From contig BDDD01001953.1 of NCBI GenBank assembly GCA_001972305.1, positions 69,005 through 133,004 on the forward strand: a stretch of DNA of 64,000 bases, written 5' to 3'. This DNA comes from Cephalotus follicularis (lineage: Eukaryota; Streptophyta; Magnoliopsida; Oxalidales; Cephalotaceae). The notes under the pieces are model-generated. The model was not told the origin of the DNA and did no database searches. It saw nothing but the letters and a program-made list of their open reading frames with translations. This document shows positions 12,114 to 24,382 of this stretch, one piece after another (the stretch's first letter is position 1; every line of letters begins with the position of its first letter). The position numbers and the translations under genes were made by a program.

Positions 12114-12649
12114 CATTTCTGTAACAACACTTAGGTCATGGAAATTAGCATAATATTCAGCTCATATAAAAATAAGGAAAATTTAAAACTTTCTAATCAT
12201 ATATGATCATTTCATTTCATTGTGGAAGCATATGATTATAAACTGAATTTAAATACGTAACATGCATCCCATACTACATGTTACAACAACATAACATCAT
12301 TGTTGATAATTGCCCTCAAAACGAAGCATGAACTAAATGATACAATACATTTAATCCATTAATACAACATCCAGTTTAACATTTCTCAAAGGAGATACAA
12401 CTTAATGTCTTTCCGTTTTCCTTCAAGCTCCAGCAATGTCAATCCGCTGCATCAATATGAAATTGTAGGGGGTTAGCCGTTGTCCTCATTTGACTAAGTA
12501 GAGCAAATATAAATACCTTTCGGGATCAATGATAATGAATGATATGTAATGAATGCATTCATGATGCAATACATATATATATTGGTATATACATATATTT
12601 GTATATGTCTATATCCATAGTACAGGTCCAACCTTATCAGGCTATATCA

Positions 12650-13220
12650 ACACAATCATGTCCTCAAAGGACCAGGCAAGTCAATCAGTACATAACAGGT
12701 TTGCAACCATGCCAAATGGCTACAACCATGCAATCCATCAATCACGTCACAACGGACAAACAATCCATCAATCAATGTCACAACGGACAACCAATCCATC
12801 AATCATGTCACAAAGGACCAACCCCTACGAAGCGACACTAACCGTCCTTGGCTAGGAAAAGCTCGCGGTTATCCGGCCACAGGGTGGGAAAGCTCGCCCT
12901 ATGTCGATACTATCCGTCCAAGGCTAGGAAAGCTCGCAGGCTAACCGGCACATGGCTGAGATCAGCTCGACCATCAATCAATGATGCTAACTGGTCTTGA
13001 GCTAGGAAAGCACATAGCTAACCGTCCCATGGTGGTAGGAAATCTCAACAATCAATCAGTCCAGTCAATTATGTTTCAAGTAATTTATATGCTTATAACG
13101 CTTGAAACCATACATTTGGGAAATACATAAAATAATTCCCTAACCGGCCCCGAGCTAGGAAAGCGCGCAGGCTAACCGTCCCGTGGTACAGAAAACTCGT
13201 ACAATCAATCCATTTTTGTT
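12650..13220. repeat. Minisatellites in element A
   Basis: First, three to four units of about 30 bp (CAATCCATCAATCATGTCAC type, 12720-12815). Then diverged units of about 50-60 bp with GCTAGGAAAGCTCGC and CTAACCGTCC words (12835-13200). They are placed as in other family members but differ in sequence. Confidence 0.75.
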
Positions 13221-13584
13221 TCAAGTAATTTATATTTTATAAACGCTTGAAATCATAAACTCATTTTGATATATATATATAATAAATCCCTTTCCGAATT
13301 CTTTATCAAGTAATTTATGTGTCATAAAATACATGTCAAAATATATTTATTCAAAACATGTAACAGTTCTTTGAAACCTTGTTTCAATCCGCTGAAATAT
13401 AGCATTTCATATAAAATAATGATTTATCAAAATCATGCATGTACTTTCTAAAATGATAAACACTTTAGAAATCCAAACGACCAATCCACAATCACATCGA
13501 TGCTATCCGGAACAAAGCTAGGAAGGCTCGACCAATCCATAATAATATGCAGGCAAACATATGCTCAAAATGCATACAGACCCT

Positions 13585-14165
13585 TTTGGGCGTCAACACC
13601 TAACTCTAGGCGTCAACGTGTACGGCACCTTGTGCTCCAAAATGCAATCAGTCTCCTTCAGCATCAACGTATACCCTATACGCATCAACGTAGAAAGCAA
13701 TTCTCTTAGGAGTCAACGTCTATTATAGGCGTCGACGTACATGGAAACCCACTTAGGCGCCAACACTCGCTCTTGGCGTCAATACGTGTTCCAGACGTTA
13801 ACGTTCAATCCAGTCACTTAAGCGTCGCCGCTTAACCCTTACGTCAATGCTTCTGTCCTTTAAGAGTCGGCGCTTTAACCCTTTGTGTCAGCGCTCTAGA
13901 CCAGAAGTTCTACGTGTCAACATCTATCTCTTTTGGCGTCGATGCTCAAGACATGGACTTTTAAGAGTCAGCGCTTCAATCTTCGGCGTTGACGCTTTGA
14001 GGTAAGAACCTCACGTCAACGCTTCAAGCGTCGTTCTCTCGCGTATAGCAGTACAAAGCGTCAACGCTTTTCCAAAAGCGTCAACTGTTTAGTGGAACCA
14101 GCGTCCAGTTCTCGTATAACAGTCCATAGAGTTGACGCTTATCCTTTAAGCGTCGACGGTTAAAA
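13585..14165. repeat. GCGTCAACGC-type motif array in element A
   Basis: More than twenty scattered copies of GCGTCAACG, GCGTCGACG, GGCGTCAAC and related words within 580 bp, on both strands. The spacing is irregular, so this is a motif-dense module and not a simple tandem repeat. Similar modules occur at 47400-48060, 50725-51370, 52010-52110, 54690-55150, 57140-57300, 60130-60220 and 61255-61360. Confidence 0.8.
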
Positions 14166-15603
14166 AAGACTGGAAGATCGTCTTCTTCAACCCGTCTCAA
14201 CCAGGGAAAAACCATCCCAAAACACACATGCAATTCAATCCATAATCATTTCAATCACAATGTGAAGGGCAGGTTGGCTACTCATAGCAACCCTAACACC
14301 AATCATGCCATTCACACACCAGGGAAAAATCATCCCAAGACATGCACGCAACCTAATCCACAAACACGCATTTCATAAAATGAGCACTCACTATTTTTGA
14401 ACTCAAAATTGCATGTATAAATCCCCTACCTGTTAAAGCAGTAGCAATGGTACAGTCAGCTACAGGTTTAATTGTCGAACGTTTCCAATTACCGTTGAAC
14501 CGAATCTGGTTCTTGCCGATTGATCAATTCCTCAATGCCATATCCAATTGCCACTCACACACTGCATATATAACACGTTCTCGTTATGATCAACACACAT
14601 AAATCAACATTGCCGTCACTGGAGTGCCGACCAGATTCTAGCAAACTCACCCAGCTTGTGCAACACCCATAAACGGGTTCCACATTGAACGGTCTACTCA
14701 AAACCGCTCAAGACTAGCTGTGACTCGGTGCCGAACGCCGTGTCACGGCCGGCAGTGAGTTCGACTCACTGAGTCAACTCGCCGGACTTCAACAGGTTCG
14801 ATCACCACCCAAAAACACCACACAACCACCAATTCTACACACCACTATCCAAGACTCGCCGAGACTCGGCGCCAAACGTGCGGTCAATGGCGGCAGCTAG
14901 TCGAGCTCGCTGAGTTGACTCAGTCAACTGATTCAGGCCGATTTAGGCCGAACAACGCCTCAACGGTGGTCAAAACGGGCAGAGTTGGCCTCCTAGATGA
15001 AGACCCGATCCATCAGCGACGCTAACGGTGTCAGAATCGCGTGGTCAACGCGCACAGTGACGGGGAAGAAGAGAAGGAAAAGAGGAGAAAAGAGAAGAAG
15101 GAAGAGCTTACTGATGGGTTAAAGGGTCTGGACCGCTCGCCGCTTCTTCATGGTCCTGTGGCTAGCTCCGGCTTCTTCCCCAGCGCACCAGCAGCTCTCC
15201 TTCTCTCTCCCATGTCTCTCTCTCCCTCAACTAGTCTCTTTTTTTTTTTTTTGCACGGGCGCATTATGCGCTCTTGTCTCATTCCTTTCTTTCTTCTTTT
15301 GGTTTTTCCCCATTTCTTTATTGGTATTTTACCATCAAATATTAAGTTTTGGGTCCCGATTTTTCCACACATTGCGATATAAATTAATCCAACCGCCACT
15401 AAAATAATCGTAATAAAAATGCGAACATTGGGCCTTACTGTCACGCATTAAAAATAAGCTTTATTAGCCGTTTTGGACAACATAATTGCGGCTTCAATAC
15501 AAAATATCTTTTATTGCTCCGGGCCTTTATCAGCTTTGTTACAGCCATACACTGTACCAATTTCATAATAATTATTTATGAAATTCTGGGGCATTACAGA
15601 GAT

Positions 15604-16423
15604 ACCCTTTGATTCAAAGCAATTCTCAGAGAATCGATCCAAGAAACCGATATGAAACCTTCAAGACCTTCTACTAAGAAATATCTATCTATTCAATTCT
15701 TGATAGATGAGGTCAATTCTTCCATGTTCTTCTTCTTCTCTTATCTATACTTGAAGTAAAAACCCATTTTTGGACTACTCATTCTGACGAAAAATTCTTT
15801 GAAGAGCCCTACCATGGTAGGGACCTTGTTTTTGGTACATCTTACTAAAAAAACCCATGATAAGCGCCCATGATTGAGCTTGGAGTTGAGCAAGGTTCAT
15901 GTTGTAATATCTAAAAATCTCCTGAGCGAACGGTGGTAAAGGGAGACACAGACCATGCCTTAATGCATCCTCATACACTAAAAAGCGCCCAGGCACATTT
16001 TGCAGTAGCCTCTGCACCATCGTCAGGGACCCATATGACTAGATTATGGGAATGTGGAACACTTTCCTTAGCTTGGCAGCTTGAGCTACCGTTAGCTTGC
16101 TCATAGGATGCTTTAGAACGATAAGAGGCAATTGTTTAAGAGGAGTAGGATCTCTACAAGACCTCAAAGCATCAGGAATTTGCCCTCTCCTAGGACCTAT
16201 GAGTTTCCTTGCTACTTGTTGCATTCTTGGCATGATGGATGATAATGATACACGGTCATCCTCATCCTCGTTTTCTGAAGGGGAGACAACAAACAAATTA
16301 TGCCTCAATCAAGGACAAGGAGGTACAAGATCCACTTCCAAGTCCTTAGCAAACGAGGAAGCGTCTTCTCTTACTGGAGAAGTTCTCAAGTTAGAAGATG
16401 AAACAAACAAGTTCGTGAACTAA
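15604..16423 (-). pseudogene. Antisense-ORF N-terminal part of Tat element 2
   Basis: Minus-strand frames at 16039-16308 and 15775-16020 read as one protein with small breaks. The stretch LRHGLCLPLPPFAQEI followed by LAQLQAQSWALIMGF aligns with HGLRLPLPPFAM..AQSWGFIIGF in the antisense ORF of element 1 (about 42750-42870). This is the conserved front part of the plant 'putative gypsy type transposon' ORF family. Function is unknown. The N-terminal 16310-16423 part is acidic and Ser-rich. Confidence 0.7.
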
Positions 16424-17447
16424 AAGTCTATTTCCCAAAACGGGGACTATAAAAATCAAGAAATAAAAGCAGAAGAACTCACCAAAAATTGATATTTTTC
16501 ACAAAAATTTGTGCAGGGTTGAGGTCCTCGATGCTACTCTAAGACTCCTTGGATCGACAAAGACGAGCAGACATGGAGATACGGAGATGTTAAAGAGGTC
16601 CATGAAAGTAAGAACTCCTTGCAAAGATAGTGAAAGTGAAAATGACTTTTTGACATCGAGCTATTGAGTTTAAAAGTCAAAGAATTGATGATTCAGATGG
16701 CAAGTTTGTTTAGTTTTCCAGGTGTAAAATCATTCCTACGGTCATCATTTTTAACGCACATTATGGAGATTCAGACACGTGTCACTTGTAATTAATTGCG
16801 ATACAATTAATCCTACCACCTGTCCACCTTGTAATTGGTATTGATCTACAGTATTGATAACGGTGTAATTAAGATATAGGGATCATGGGTTGACTAAGAA
16901 GCTCTTATCACATTCATCTCCATCGAGCAAACTTCAGATGAATCTCTATATTTATTTCACATTACGAGTAGATTTTGTCAGAGTAAGTCTCTAAAATCAA
17001 AAGCTCTTGAAGAATCGTCAGAAGGTCATTTTGGCACTGTCCAAATCTTTGCAACACTTTACATATCTGACCAAGGAGTTCAGAATTTTGGAAAGTAGGG
17101 AGCATATGATACGGGTAAAATTTGCTGACCAATCATAACTAGCCAACGTGGACATACCAAACATTAATAGCTACATTAAATCTCATTAATTGTAGAAGTG
17201 AATCCCAGGCCGATTCATTCTGGAGATTTAGATAATGTCAATCCCAAAAATTAAAGAGACAGGATCCTTCTAGGACTCAAACAAAGAAAAAATATATCGA
17301 TCTATGCACAATTTGAAGTCAACCAGGATTCTGCGAGGTAAACATACCTAAACCACTATAAATATGACCTTAATTCACAAAGTCTAGGTTCAAATTCTTA
17401 GACTCTTGAGCAATTCTTGTGTTCTCTTGAGTTTTTTACACTTTTCT

Positions 17448-20400
17448 TGTGACACTCCTTGCCACATTTATGTGTGTTTGGCATGCAAGGACGCGTATTT
17501 GTTATTGTGTCATTTTGGTATATATAAATTGTTTAATAAAAAAAAAAGACACTGGTGCATCTAGAAGGCGCTGACACGCCAAATGGGGGAATTAAAAAGA
17601 AAGGGACTCGGGCGCATAGCGCCCGAAAATGAAGAAAGAACAGAGAGGACAGAGAGAGATGAGCGCAAGAGAGAGGAAGAGACGCAGGAGAAGACATCGG
17701 GCGAGGCGCAGGGGGGCGGGAAAAGACTGCAGACGGCGTGACCTCCACTCCAGGTACCCTTCTTCTCCATCTTTCTTCGCCCTTCTTCCCCGTTCTTTTC
17801 CCCCCGCGGTCGCTGTCACTGGGCGTTTGCCACCGTTGTCGTCGCGGGTTGGGCCGGTTAGTGTCTAGAAGACCAGCTCTTCCCATTTTGATGGCGGCTG
17901 TGGCGTCATTTGGCTAGAATCGGCCAGATTTTGGCTGTTGAGTCAACTGAATGAGTTGACTAGCTGTCGCCTTTGACGCCGTGTTTTACGCCGAGCCCCG
18001 GCGAGTCTTGGCCGTCAATGAGTAGCCTGAAGGTTGTGGAAACCATTGGTGGTATGACTGGAGCAATGGAGACTTGGCTGGAGCTCCGTCAATGCGACAA
18101 CGACCGATTCTGACCGAGTCTTGGGTAGGGACGTGTAGAACTAGTCATTTGGTGACGTTTTTTTGAAGTGGTCAAAATAATTGGATAACCAGTGAGTCAA
18201 CTCAGTGAGTCAAACTCACGGTTGGCCGTGATCGGGCGATTCTGTGCCGAGTCACGACAGTTCTCTAGCAATTGTGTGTTGATCAGCGGTTTTTGGGAGA
18301 TTGTTTTGGGTGTCGCCAGAACTTTGATAGGTTGACCAAAAATCTGGTCGGAGCCCCAATGGCGACAATATTGTGATTCCTGTGCATAGGTGGTAACAGA
18401 TATGTGTTGTTTGTGTAGGTTAAAAGATGGTAGAGTTCTAAGCGATGATAATAACAGTTTTCTTTTGGTAAGTCGTATTTCGCTTTTGTTATACTGTTTA
18501 AATGTGATTTAATAAACTTCTGATAGTGAACAGTGAATATCATAATATAATGAAGAATTGAGAAGAGATGTTCATGTACAGTCATAAAATTGAAAGTCTT
18601 AAAGGGTTTAATGAATGGAAATTGTATGAGTATGTTAACGTTGGAATTATTGAGTATTAAGAGTAGAGATTGAATGGATATATGAAGATAACTTGCATAT
18701 GTGCATATATAGATTAAATATGGAAACTTATTAGTGGAAAGTGTGAAAATGAGATAGTAAGGTTATGTAAGTGGTACGGTGCATGTATAAGTGATAAGGA
18801 GATTATGTTAATATGTTGAAAATGTATTATAAGTTACTACGAGATTATATGTGAATGGAATGCTAATGATTCCATGAGATTCATGGATACGTAGATTTAC
18901 TAGTAAGTATTAAAATGAGGAATATAGCTATCGTATAGCGTATATGGGAATTTTATGCACTAATATTGTTCAAACATGAAAAGTATGCTTATAGATGTTG
19001 TTATGTGATAGCATGATAGAGACTTGGATTCCGTATTCGTTCCCGAGCCATCGAGGGGTAAAGTAGCGGTTGTTACTCTCCGTAAAACTGTGAGTGGGAC
19101 ATTCCCTTCCTATTCTTTATTGTCTTTGAGACTCCTGTTTATGTGCCCTTATATACTTGTGTTATGTGATGATTTCATTGGGATTTGAATCCCATGTCTT
19201 TTGTTGAGCATGTTCATTGATTTCTATATGTTTTATGTGCTCGAGCTCTGGGTGACTAAGTCACCTTCCTATTTTTACGTGTCCTTGTGATATATGATAT
19301 TGGTCTGGATTTGTATCCCTTTGTCTTTCTATTGACATATCCTTTGTTTTATGATGGGACATGGTTTGAGATTATATCCCACTTGTTTTCTGTGGCATGT
19401 TTATTTGTGATATGATTCCGAGCTGGTATGTGTTCGATGTTCTGGGTGACTTGGTCCCCTTCTTATATTAATGATACCGTGACTTGTTATGTTGTCATAC
19501 TATGTTACATTCTGATGTTGGGTACCGGGATTATGGATATGTGATTCCGACGAGGGCAGATCCATGAAATAACGACGTCCCCTCGGTCGAGGTTCTGGTA
19601 TGTGATTCCGACGAGGGCAGATCCATGAAATAACGACGTCCCCTCGGTCGATGTTGTGATATATGTGATTCCGAGGTGGGCAGATCCGTGAAATAACGAC
19701 GTCCGCTCGGTCGATGTTGTGATATATGTGATTCCGACGAGGGCAAATCCGTGAAATAACGATGTCCCCTTGGTCGATGTTGTGATATATGTGATTTCCG
19801 ACGAGGGCAGATCCATGTGGTACACGACGTCCCCTCGGTCGAGGTTCAGATATGTGGTTCCGACGAGGGCAGATCCGTGAAATAATGACGTTCCCTCGGT
19901 CGAGGTTCATATATGTATATCATTGCTGCAGCGGTTATATTTTGATGCCATGGGATTTGGCGGTGATATGTTATGATGCCATGAGATATGGCGGTGGTAT
20001 GAGATATTGCACAGGTGCATGCGGAGGATATGATGATGATGATATGAGATAGATAAGGCAGAGTAGAACAGCTATAGCAGTGATACGAGATAGGATGATG
20101 ACATTATTGTTATACCAGCATTCCCAGTTTTCTTTTATGATTTTTGGGCACATATCTTGATTTATGATTGATGATCATGTATTTGATTCTTGATAGTCAT
20201 TGTATACTGATTTATTGTGATCTTGTTATACTCGGATGACGATATTTTTGTTTGTGCTGTTATTCAGTGAGTATTCAGATGTTTATCTTGGGTTAAAGCC
20301 GGTCATGGATATCGTATATTTTTTTCCATTATTGAGTTTGAGATCTATTTTTGGAGTCTTATTGTTGACTTTGTTCTTCTCATGGATTCTCTTATATTTG

Positions 20401-21051
20401 TAGCCTATATTTTTTATTATCTCATATATTTCTTTCAGTGCATCCGGTTGTTTGTATAGATGCATTAGGGAATGACTTGTCCCAACTCACTTAGTCATTT
20501 GGACTAACCCCCTCCTAGTTTTCTATTTCAGATGACGGTGAGCAGTTGCTAAGACAGATTCAGTAGAGGATGGACCACGAGAGCAGGGCATGCTACCATT
20601 TTTCAACTCATGCATAATATCATCACATCAACATTTATTTATGTTTTTATATAAGTGACATTCTTTTATGGTTTGGTTTTGCTTTTAAAGGGTCGAGCCC
20701 TATAGATTTATTTTTTTCTTGCTTGATGATATGGTTGAGGCTGAGCCTAACCCATACATGTTATTTGTTTAAACTGTTGATTCCTCCTTCAGGAGTGTGG
20801 TTTGCTGATGGCTGAGCTCGTTTATAAAATATGTTTTTCTTTACATGGGGCATAGTCCGATAAACGGATACTACATGCCCGATTTTTGTAAAATTTTAAG
20901 AGTTAGAAAAATTTTCAAGGTTTTAAGAAAAGCTCAAGTTTAAAGTGAGTTTTATAAAAAGCATGTGGTGACTTCCGAAAGGAAGTTGTCATGTGGAATG
21001 TCATATCCGTTCTCGGTAGGATATCGGTTGTTGTCGGGAACGGGTGTGACA
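17448..21051 (+). mobile_element. Solo-LTR-like element B, 3.60 kb, TSD TTTCT
   Basis: It starts TGTGACACTCCTTG and ends GGAACGGGTGTGACA, with a perfect 5-bp duplication TTTCT at 17443-17447 and 21052-21056. From left to right it holds a CT/GA-rich leader-like stretch (17600-17870), a block with GAGTTGACT/GAGTCAACTC words (17935-18200), AT-rich sequence, a six-unit minisatellite (19540-19912), repeats with ATGCCATGAGATATGGCGG (19940-20050), and an end domain (20460-21051). The end domain matches the left end of D (38577-39200) in reverse. No coding capacity is evident. The frames 19500-19910 minus are translations of the minisatellite. Confidence 0.87.
19540..19912. repeat. Six-copy 60-66 bp minisatellite in element B
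   Basis: Six head-to-tail units with GTGATTCCGACGAGGGCAG, then AAATAACGACGTCCCCTCGG, then TCGATGTTGTGATATAT or TCGAGGTT. The units differ by a few bases, which points to recent expansion. Confidence 0.9.
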
Positions 21052-21207
21052 TTTCTTCTTCCCTGTGTTCATTCAAGCATTGGAGGGTGTTACTAGAGTG
21101 CTCCTTCAGTCACTTTTCTGGTTCTATCTGTCTTGTAGGTTGAGGAAGAGAAAAATTTGGCTGCATGAATTTTTAATTGATCAAGGAACCAGTTTCTTGC
21201 ATCAACA

Positions 21208-21936
21208 AGTACTTTTACCCAAACTCGGGTGGGTTGTTTTTTATAAAACACTAATGCCATCACGCCTAACACAAGTGACAAGGCAATCATTAAATTTTGA
21301 GATTATTTGTTTTTAATATATTAGGTACATACATTTTTTAATTATAACATATTTAATTTTTTCTCTCTTTTTCTTCTGTAAGTAAAAATAATTATTTGTG
21401 AATTAGTGTTAAAACTCACTTTTGTGTTTGAATAAATTTGGGTTTATGTTAAGATTTTTTTTCTTTTTTGTTGATATGGATTTATGTTGAGCATTTTTTC
21501 TGTTATTCTTGAGTATTTTTCATTGAAAGGTATTTGGGTATTAAAAAACCTAACAATTTATCAAAAAATAAAAAATAAAAAAACCAAATTCATTGAAAAA
21601 CGAAAAAACCAAACCCACAAAATTTTGGTATGATTTGGTTTTGTTTTTTGCTATTCTATAAAATTTGAACACCCTAAATGCAAAATTGAACTTTTTATAA
21701 TGGTGCCTCCACCTTTGAAGCTATGAAACCAACCTAACGAGGCCGGTCAAATTGACGAGCTAGGTTAGTGGTGACAAGGCTCATGCATTAGCAAGTCCTT
21801 ACCTGGCATTTCATGTAGTACCTGTTGGTGATAGGCCCAACTAGAAATAGGCACAGTAGGGGTGTAATCGGATCAGATCTTGTTGGGTTATCTATAAAAC
21901 ACGATCAGATTCGACATGGCCAAGTTGTATATTATA
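21208..21936. other. AT-rich flank, no gene seen
   Basis: Non-coding AT-rich sequence with poly(A)/poly(T) stretches (21330-21660). It is followed by the start of a degenerate repeat (GATCAGATTCGACATGG at 21904) which continues beyond solo LTR C at 25139. No reading frame with family resemblance was found. Confidence 0.5.
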
Positions 21937-22539
21937 TGTAATACCCGAAATATTATAATGTAAAAGAATGGCTTTTGGGCTAGGCCGAGTGTTGGGCCGA
22001 ACTTATATAAAGGAGAATTTGGGGCTTAATTGGTATTAAATTGTATTTGACTACAATGGAATTTGGGCTCAAAATGTCTATGGCCCGAAGTTGAATTAAA
22101 GGGGAAAGGAGAGTGTTAGGCCTACCTTAGTCCTTAGCCCAATATTGTAAAGAAATATGTAGAATGGTGTAGGGAATTCTAGAGAATTCCATTTATGGTT
22201 ATAAAAAGGAAAGAAGAGTTAGTGGAAAGGTTGCTGATAATTTGGGGAGAGAAAGAGACAAGGAGAGATGAGCTCTCTGGAGACAATGGAGGAATTGTAG
22301 CTATAGAGCAGAGCAAAGAGGAAACCATAATCCAACTTCAGTGGCTTCCAGGTAGGATCTACTTCCTACTCAGTGCTTTATTATTGTAGGCATTGTTATA
22401 AATGTTATGAAATGGCTCCCTCATACTAGAATTAGATGAATAATGTGAGAAGGGGGTGGAATGATAAAAGGGATGTTGGTCTCGTGTGAGTATGTATATA
22501 TATAGATATATATATATATATATTAAGAATGATAACAGT

Positions 22540-23945
22540 GCACCTCCCCTTACACACGCACGAAGACGCCGAGCATGCATTCTTAAGCATGTGTCGTCAT
22601 GTGCTAAGCATCCCATGCCCATGCCTGGCATCCATGCGCCAACACCCGAGCATGCATCCATGCGCCGAGCATGAGCATGGTATTTATGTGCTGCACATGC
22701 TACATGTCACTGTATGTGTCGAGTGCGCCAGCGCCAAGCCCTCCAACATGAACGTAGCCCGAGCATGTCCAAGCATGCTTTGCCATAATACCCAAGCTCT
22801 CCATTGATGGCGCTAAAGAGTGTAAATCCATGGGCCCGAGGAGGCACGGTGTCACTACGAACGCCCGAGGAAGCATCGTGCTCGAGGAGGCATGGCGCCA
22901 AGGAGGCACTGTGCTGAGGAGCACAAGTGCTGAGTTCCCATGACCGACGTGCCATGAGATGCTGAGGAGCCATTGTCGAGGTACCGTGCATCCAAGGTGC
23001 CAAAGATCCCTCCTTGCCATGCGTCCGACATGGTCAAGTACCCGACCATCCCACTGTCGGTGCTACGCCTTGCAGTCAAGGTTCCAAGTGCTCATGCATG
23101 TGTTCGTGGAAATGCGTACTAGAGGTGCCGACCATGACGCCCGACCACTGCTACTATGTGTCCTCAGCATGCAACGTTGTGGTGCCAAGCTCTCCTCTGA
23201 GAGCGCCTCGGGTGCCGGGCATGGCTCTCCACTGCCATGAGTCTGAGAAACCAACCGTGGCTCTCCACTGGCAAATGCCAAGGTGCACCATGTATGTGTC
23301 GGGGTGAATTGCCGAGGAGCCCAAGTGCCGAGCTCCACTGTCCACTGCTAGGCGTCCGAGGATACACAGTTGAGGACGCACCAATGTAACGCACCCTTGT
23401 CCTCATGCATAGCTTTTCACCGCAGGCGTCCAGTGCATGCCTCCCGAGCATGTCATGTGGCGCATTCAAGCTCTTCAATGAACACATCCAAGCCCTCATA
23501 TGGCTACACGCTGAGCATGCCAATATGAGGTGTCGAGCATGCATGTAGCCTCGGGTACCATACGACATGTAGTATCGTGTACCATGTGACCAGAGCATGA
23601 AATGATAACGCCGAATAATGCCCTGTACGCGTCCTATGCGTACCCTGTATGTCCAAGCTCTCCTCTGGCATTGCCGAGCATGCAACGCCATGATGGAGCT
23701 CTCCTTTGGCATGAGCATATGATGATAGCACCTGAGCCTCCTATTGCATGCGTCCTATTCATGCCGAACATTGTATGCCAGAGCTCTCCACTACTATGCA
23801 CTGAAATGCGCCCAAGAAGAGAAGGCGTGTAAGTGTGTTCATGCATGCGTTCCTTGCATGTTAAACGCCTAAATGATGCTCTGCATGCATCCATAATGTG
23901 ACTGTGCCCTCTAAACCGTATGAGGATGGATGGCATGGCATATAC
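22540..23945. other. CATG-rich GC module of element C
   Basis: Around 1.4 kb with extreme density of CATGC, GAGCATG and GCCGAG words, giving open frames on both strands rich in Cys, His and Met. There is no fixed period and no recognisable protein domain. It lies where element A has its GCGTCAACGC module and H its CATGG module. Confidence 0.6.
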
Positions 23946-24182
23946 GCAAAATAGTGCGCCAACAGCCCCTTACCGTGCGTTATAGGCAATTAATATATAT
24001 ATACATATATATATGAGTGATTGAGTGATGGATGCAGTGCAGAGATTATAATAATAAAAAGAAGGATAAGTGCAGTATATGGGTGATAATTGCAGTATAA
24101 AATAGTATAATTAATGTAGAGTAATGAGGTAAAGGCAGACCACACAGTGAATGTAGTGTAGTGTAGTGTAATGTAATGTACT

Positions 24183-24382
24183 GGATCACTGACCGAGATG
24201 AGCTCTATGGGGATCGCCGACCGAGATGAGCCAATAAGGCTATTTCTGAGATGACCTAATGGGTCACCAAATTGAGCCGAACCAGGTGGGTCACCGAGGT
24301 AGCGCAATGGATCACCGACCGAGATGAGCCGTCGGATCACCAATTGAGATGACCCAACGGATCACCGACCGAGATGAGCCAC
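24183..24382. repeat. GATCACCGACCGAGATGAGC minisatellite in element C
   Basis: About eight diverged units of 20-27 bp with the core CACCGACCGAGATGAGCC. It corresponds in position to the minisatellites of B and E. Confidence 0.8.

Larger units (their letters stand above)
12114..15598 (-). mobile_element. Solo-LTR-like element A, 3.49 kb, TSD GAGAT
   Basis: It begins TGTCACACCCCATT and ends GGGGCATTACA, so it has TG..CA ends with a short imperfect inverted repeat (TGTMAYRCCCC). A perfect 5-bp duplication GAGAT flanks it (12109-12113 and 15599-15603). The empty site is preserved in unit 1 of the tandem duplication at about 11527. There is no internal coding region, primer-binding site or polypurine tract, so a solo LTR of a long-LTR retrotransposon is the best fit. 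Orientation is opposite to B, judged from the shared block near the A-type end (ACTAAGTAG..GGGGGTTAGCC at 12460-12500 against 20480-20520 in B). Small ORFs inside are not genes. Confidence 0.85.
11251..15850. repeat. 571-bp tandem duplication, second copy split by solo LTR A
   Basis: Unit 1 is 11251-11821 (GGGAATTCTGGCAGTTAG start). Unit 2 is 11822-12113 plus 15604-about 15850 (GGGAATTATGGTAGTTAG start), interrupted by element A. The units share long blocks, such as the ATGATCCACC..GGTAGACAAGTAAG, GAGGAACACTGATTCTAGCAA and AGAGCCCTACCATGGTAGGG blocks. The duplication predates insertion A because A carries GAGAT on both sides within unit 2. Confidence 0.85.
1075..21207 (+). mobile_element. Tat-like gypsy element 2, 3' half, in pieces
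   Basis: The pieces are 1075-1491, 11172-12113, 15599-17447 and 21052-21207. They are separated by the CACTA transposon and solo LTRs A and B, each with a clean target-site duplication. Joined, they show a minus-strand (antisense) ORF like that of element 1, then a polypurine-like stretch at 17090-17106 (GGAAAGTAGGGAGCATA), then an LTR starting TGATACGGG at 17107. The LTR resumes after insertion B and ends GCATCAACA at 21207, giving about 492 bp, the same size as the element 1 LTRs. The 5' LTR, gag and pol are not present. The 16444-17090 stretch holds only non-coding 3' sequence before the LTR. Confidence 0.75.
17107..21207 (+). mobile_element. 3' LTR of Tat element 2, split by element B
   Basis: The LTR starts TGATACGGGTAAAA at 17107 right after a purine-rich stretch, and ends GCATCAACA at 21207. 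The first part is 17107-17447. The second is 21057-21207 after removing element B and its duplicated TTTCT. The total of about 492 bp equals the element 1 LTR, which supports both boundaries. Confidence 0.75.

Noticed and set aside
17533-17886. Overlapping ORFs on both strands near a CT/GA-rich block
   Set aside because: Low-complexity leader-like sequence of element B; similar blocks in A, E and F are not open in the same frame.
19500-19910. Minus-strand ORF of 136 residues with repeated NHIYHNID and VVISRICP
   Set aside because: It is the translation of the 60-66 bp minisatellite, open in several frames.
23164-23718. Minus-strand ORF of 184 residues
   Set aside because: Compositional effect of the CATG-rich module of element C; other frames there are open too.
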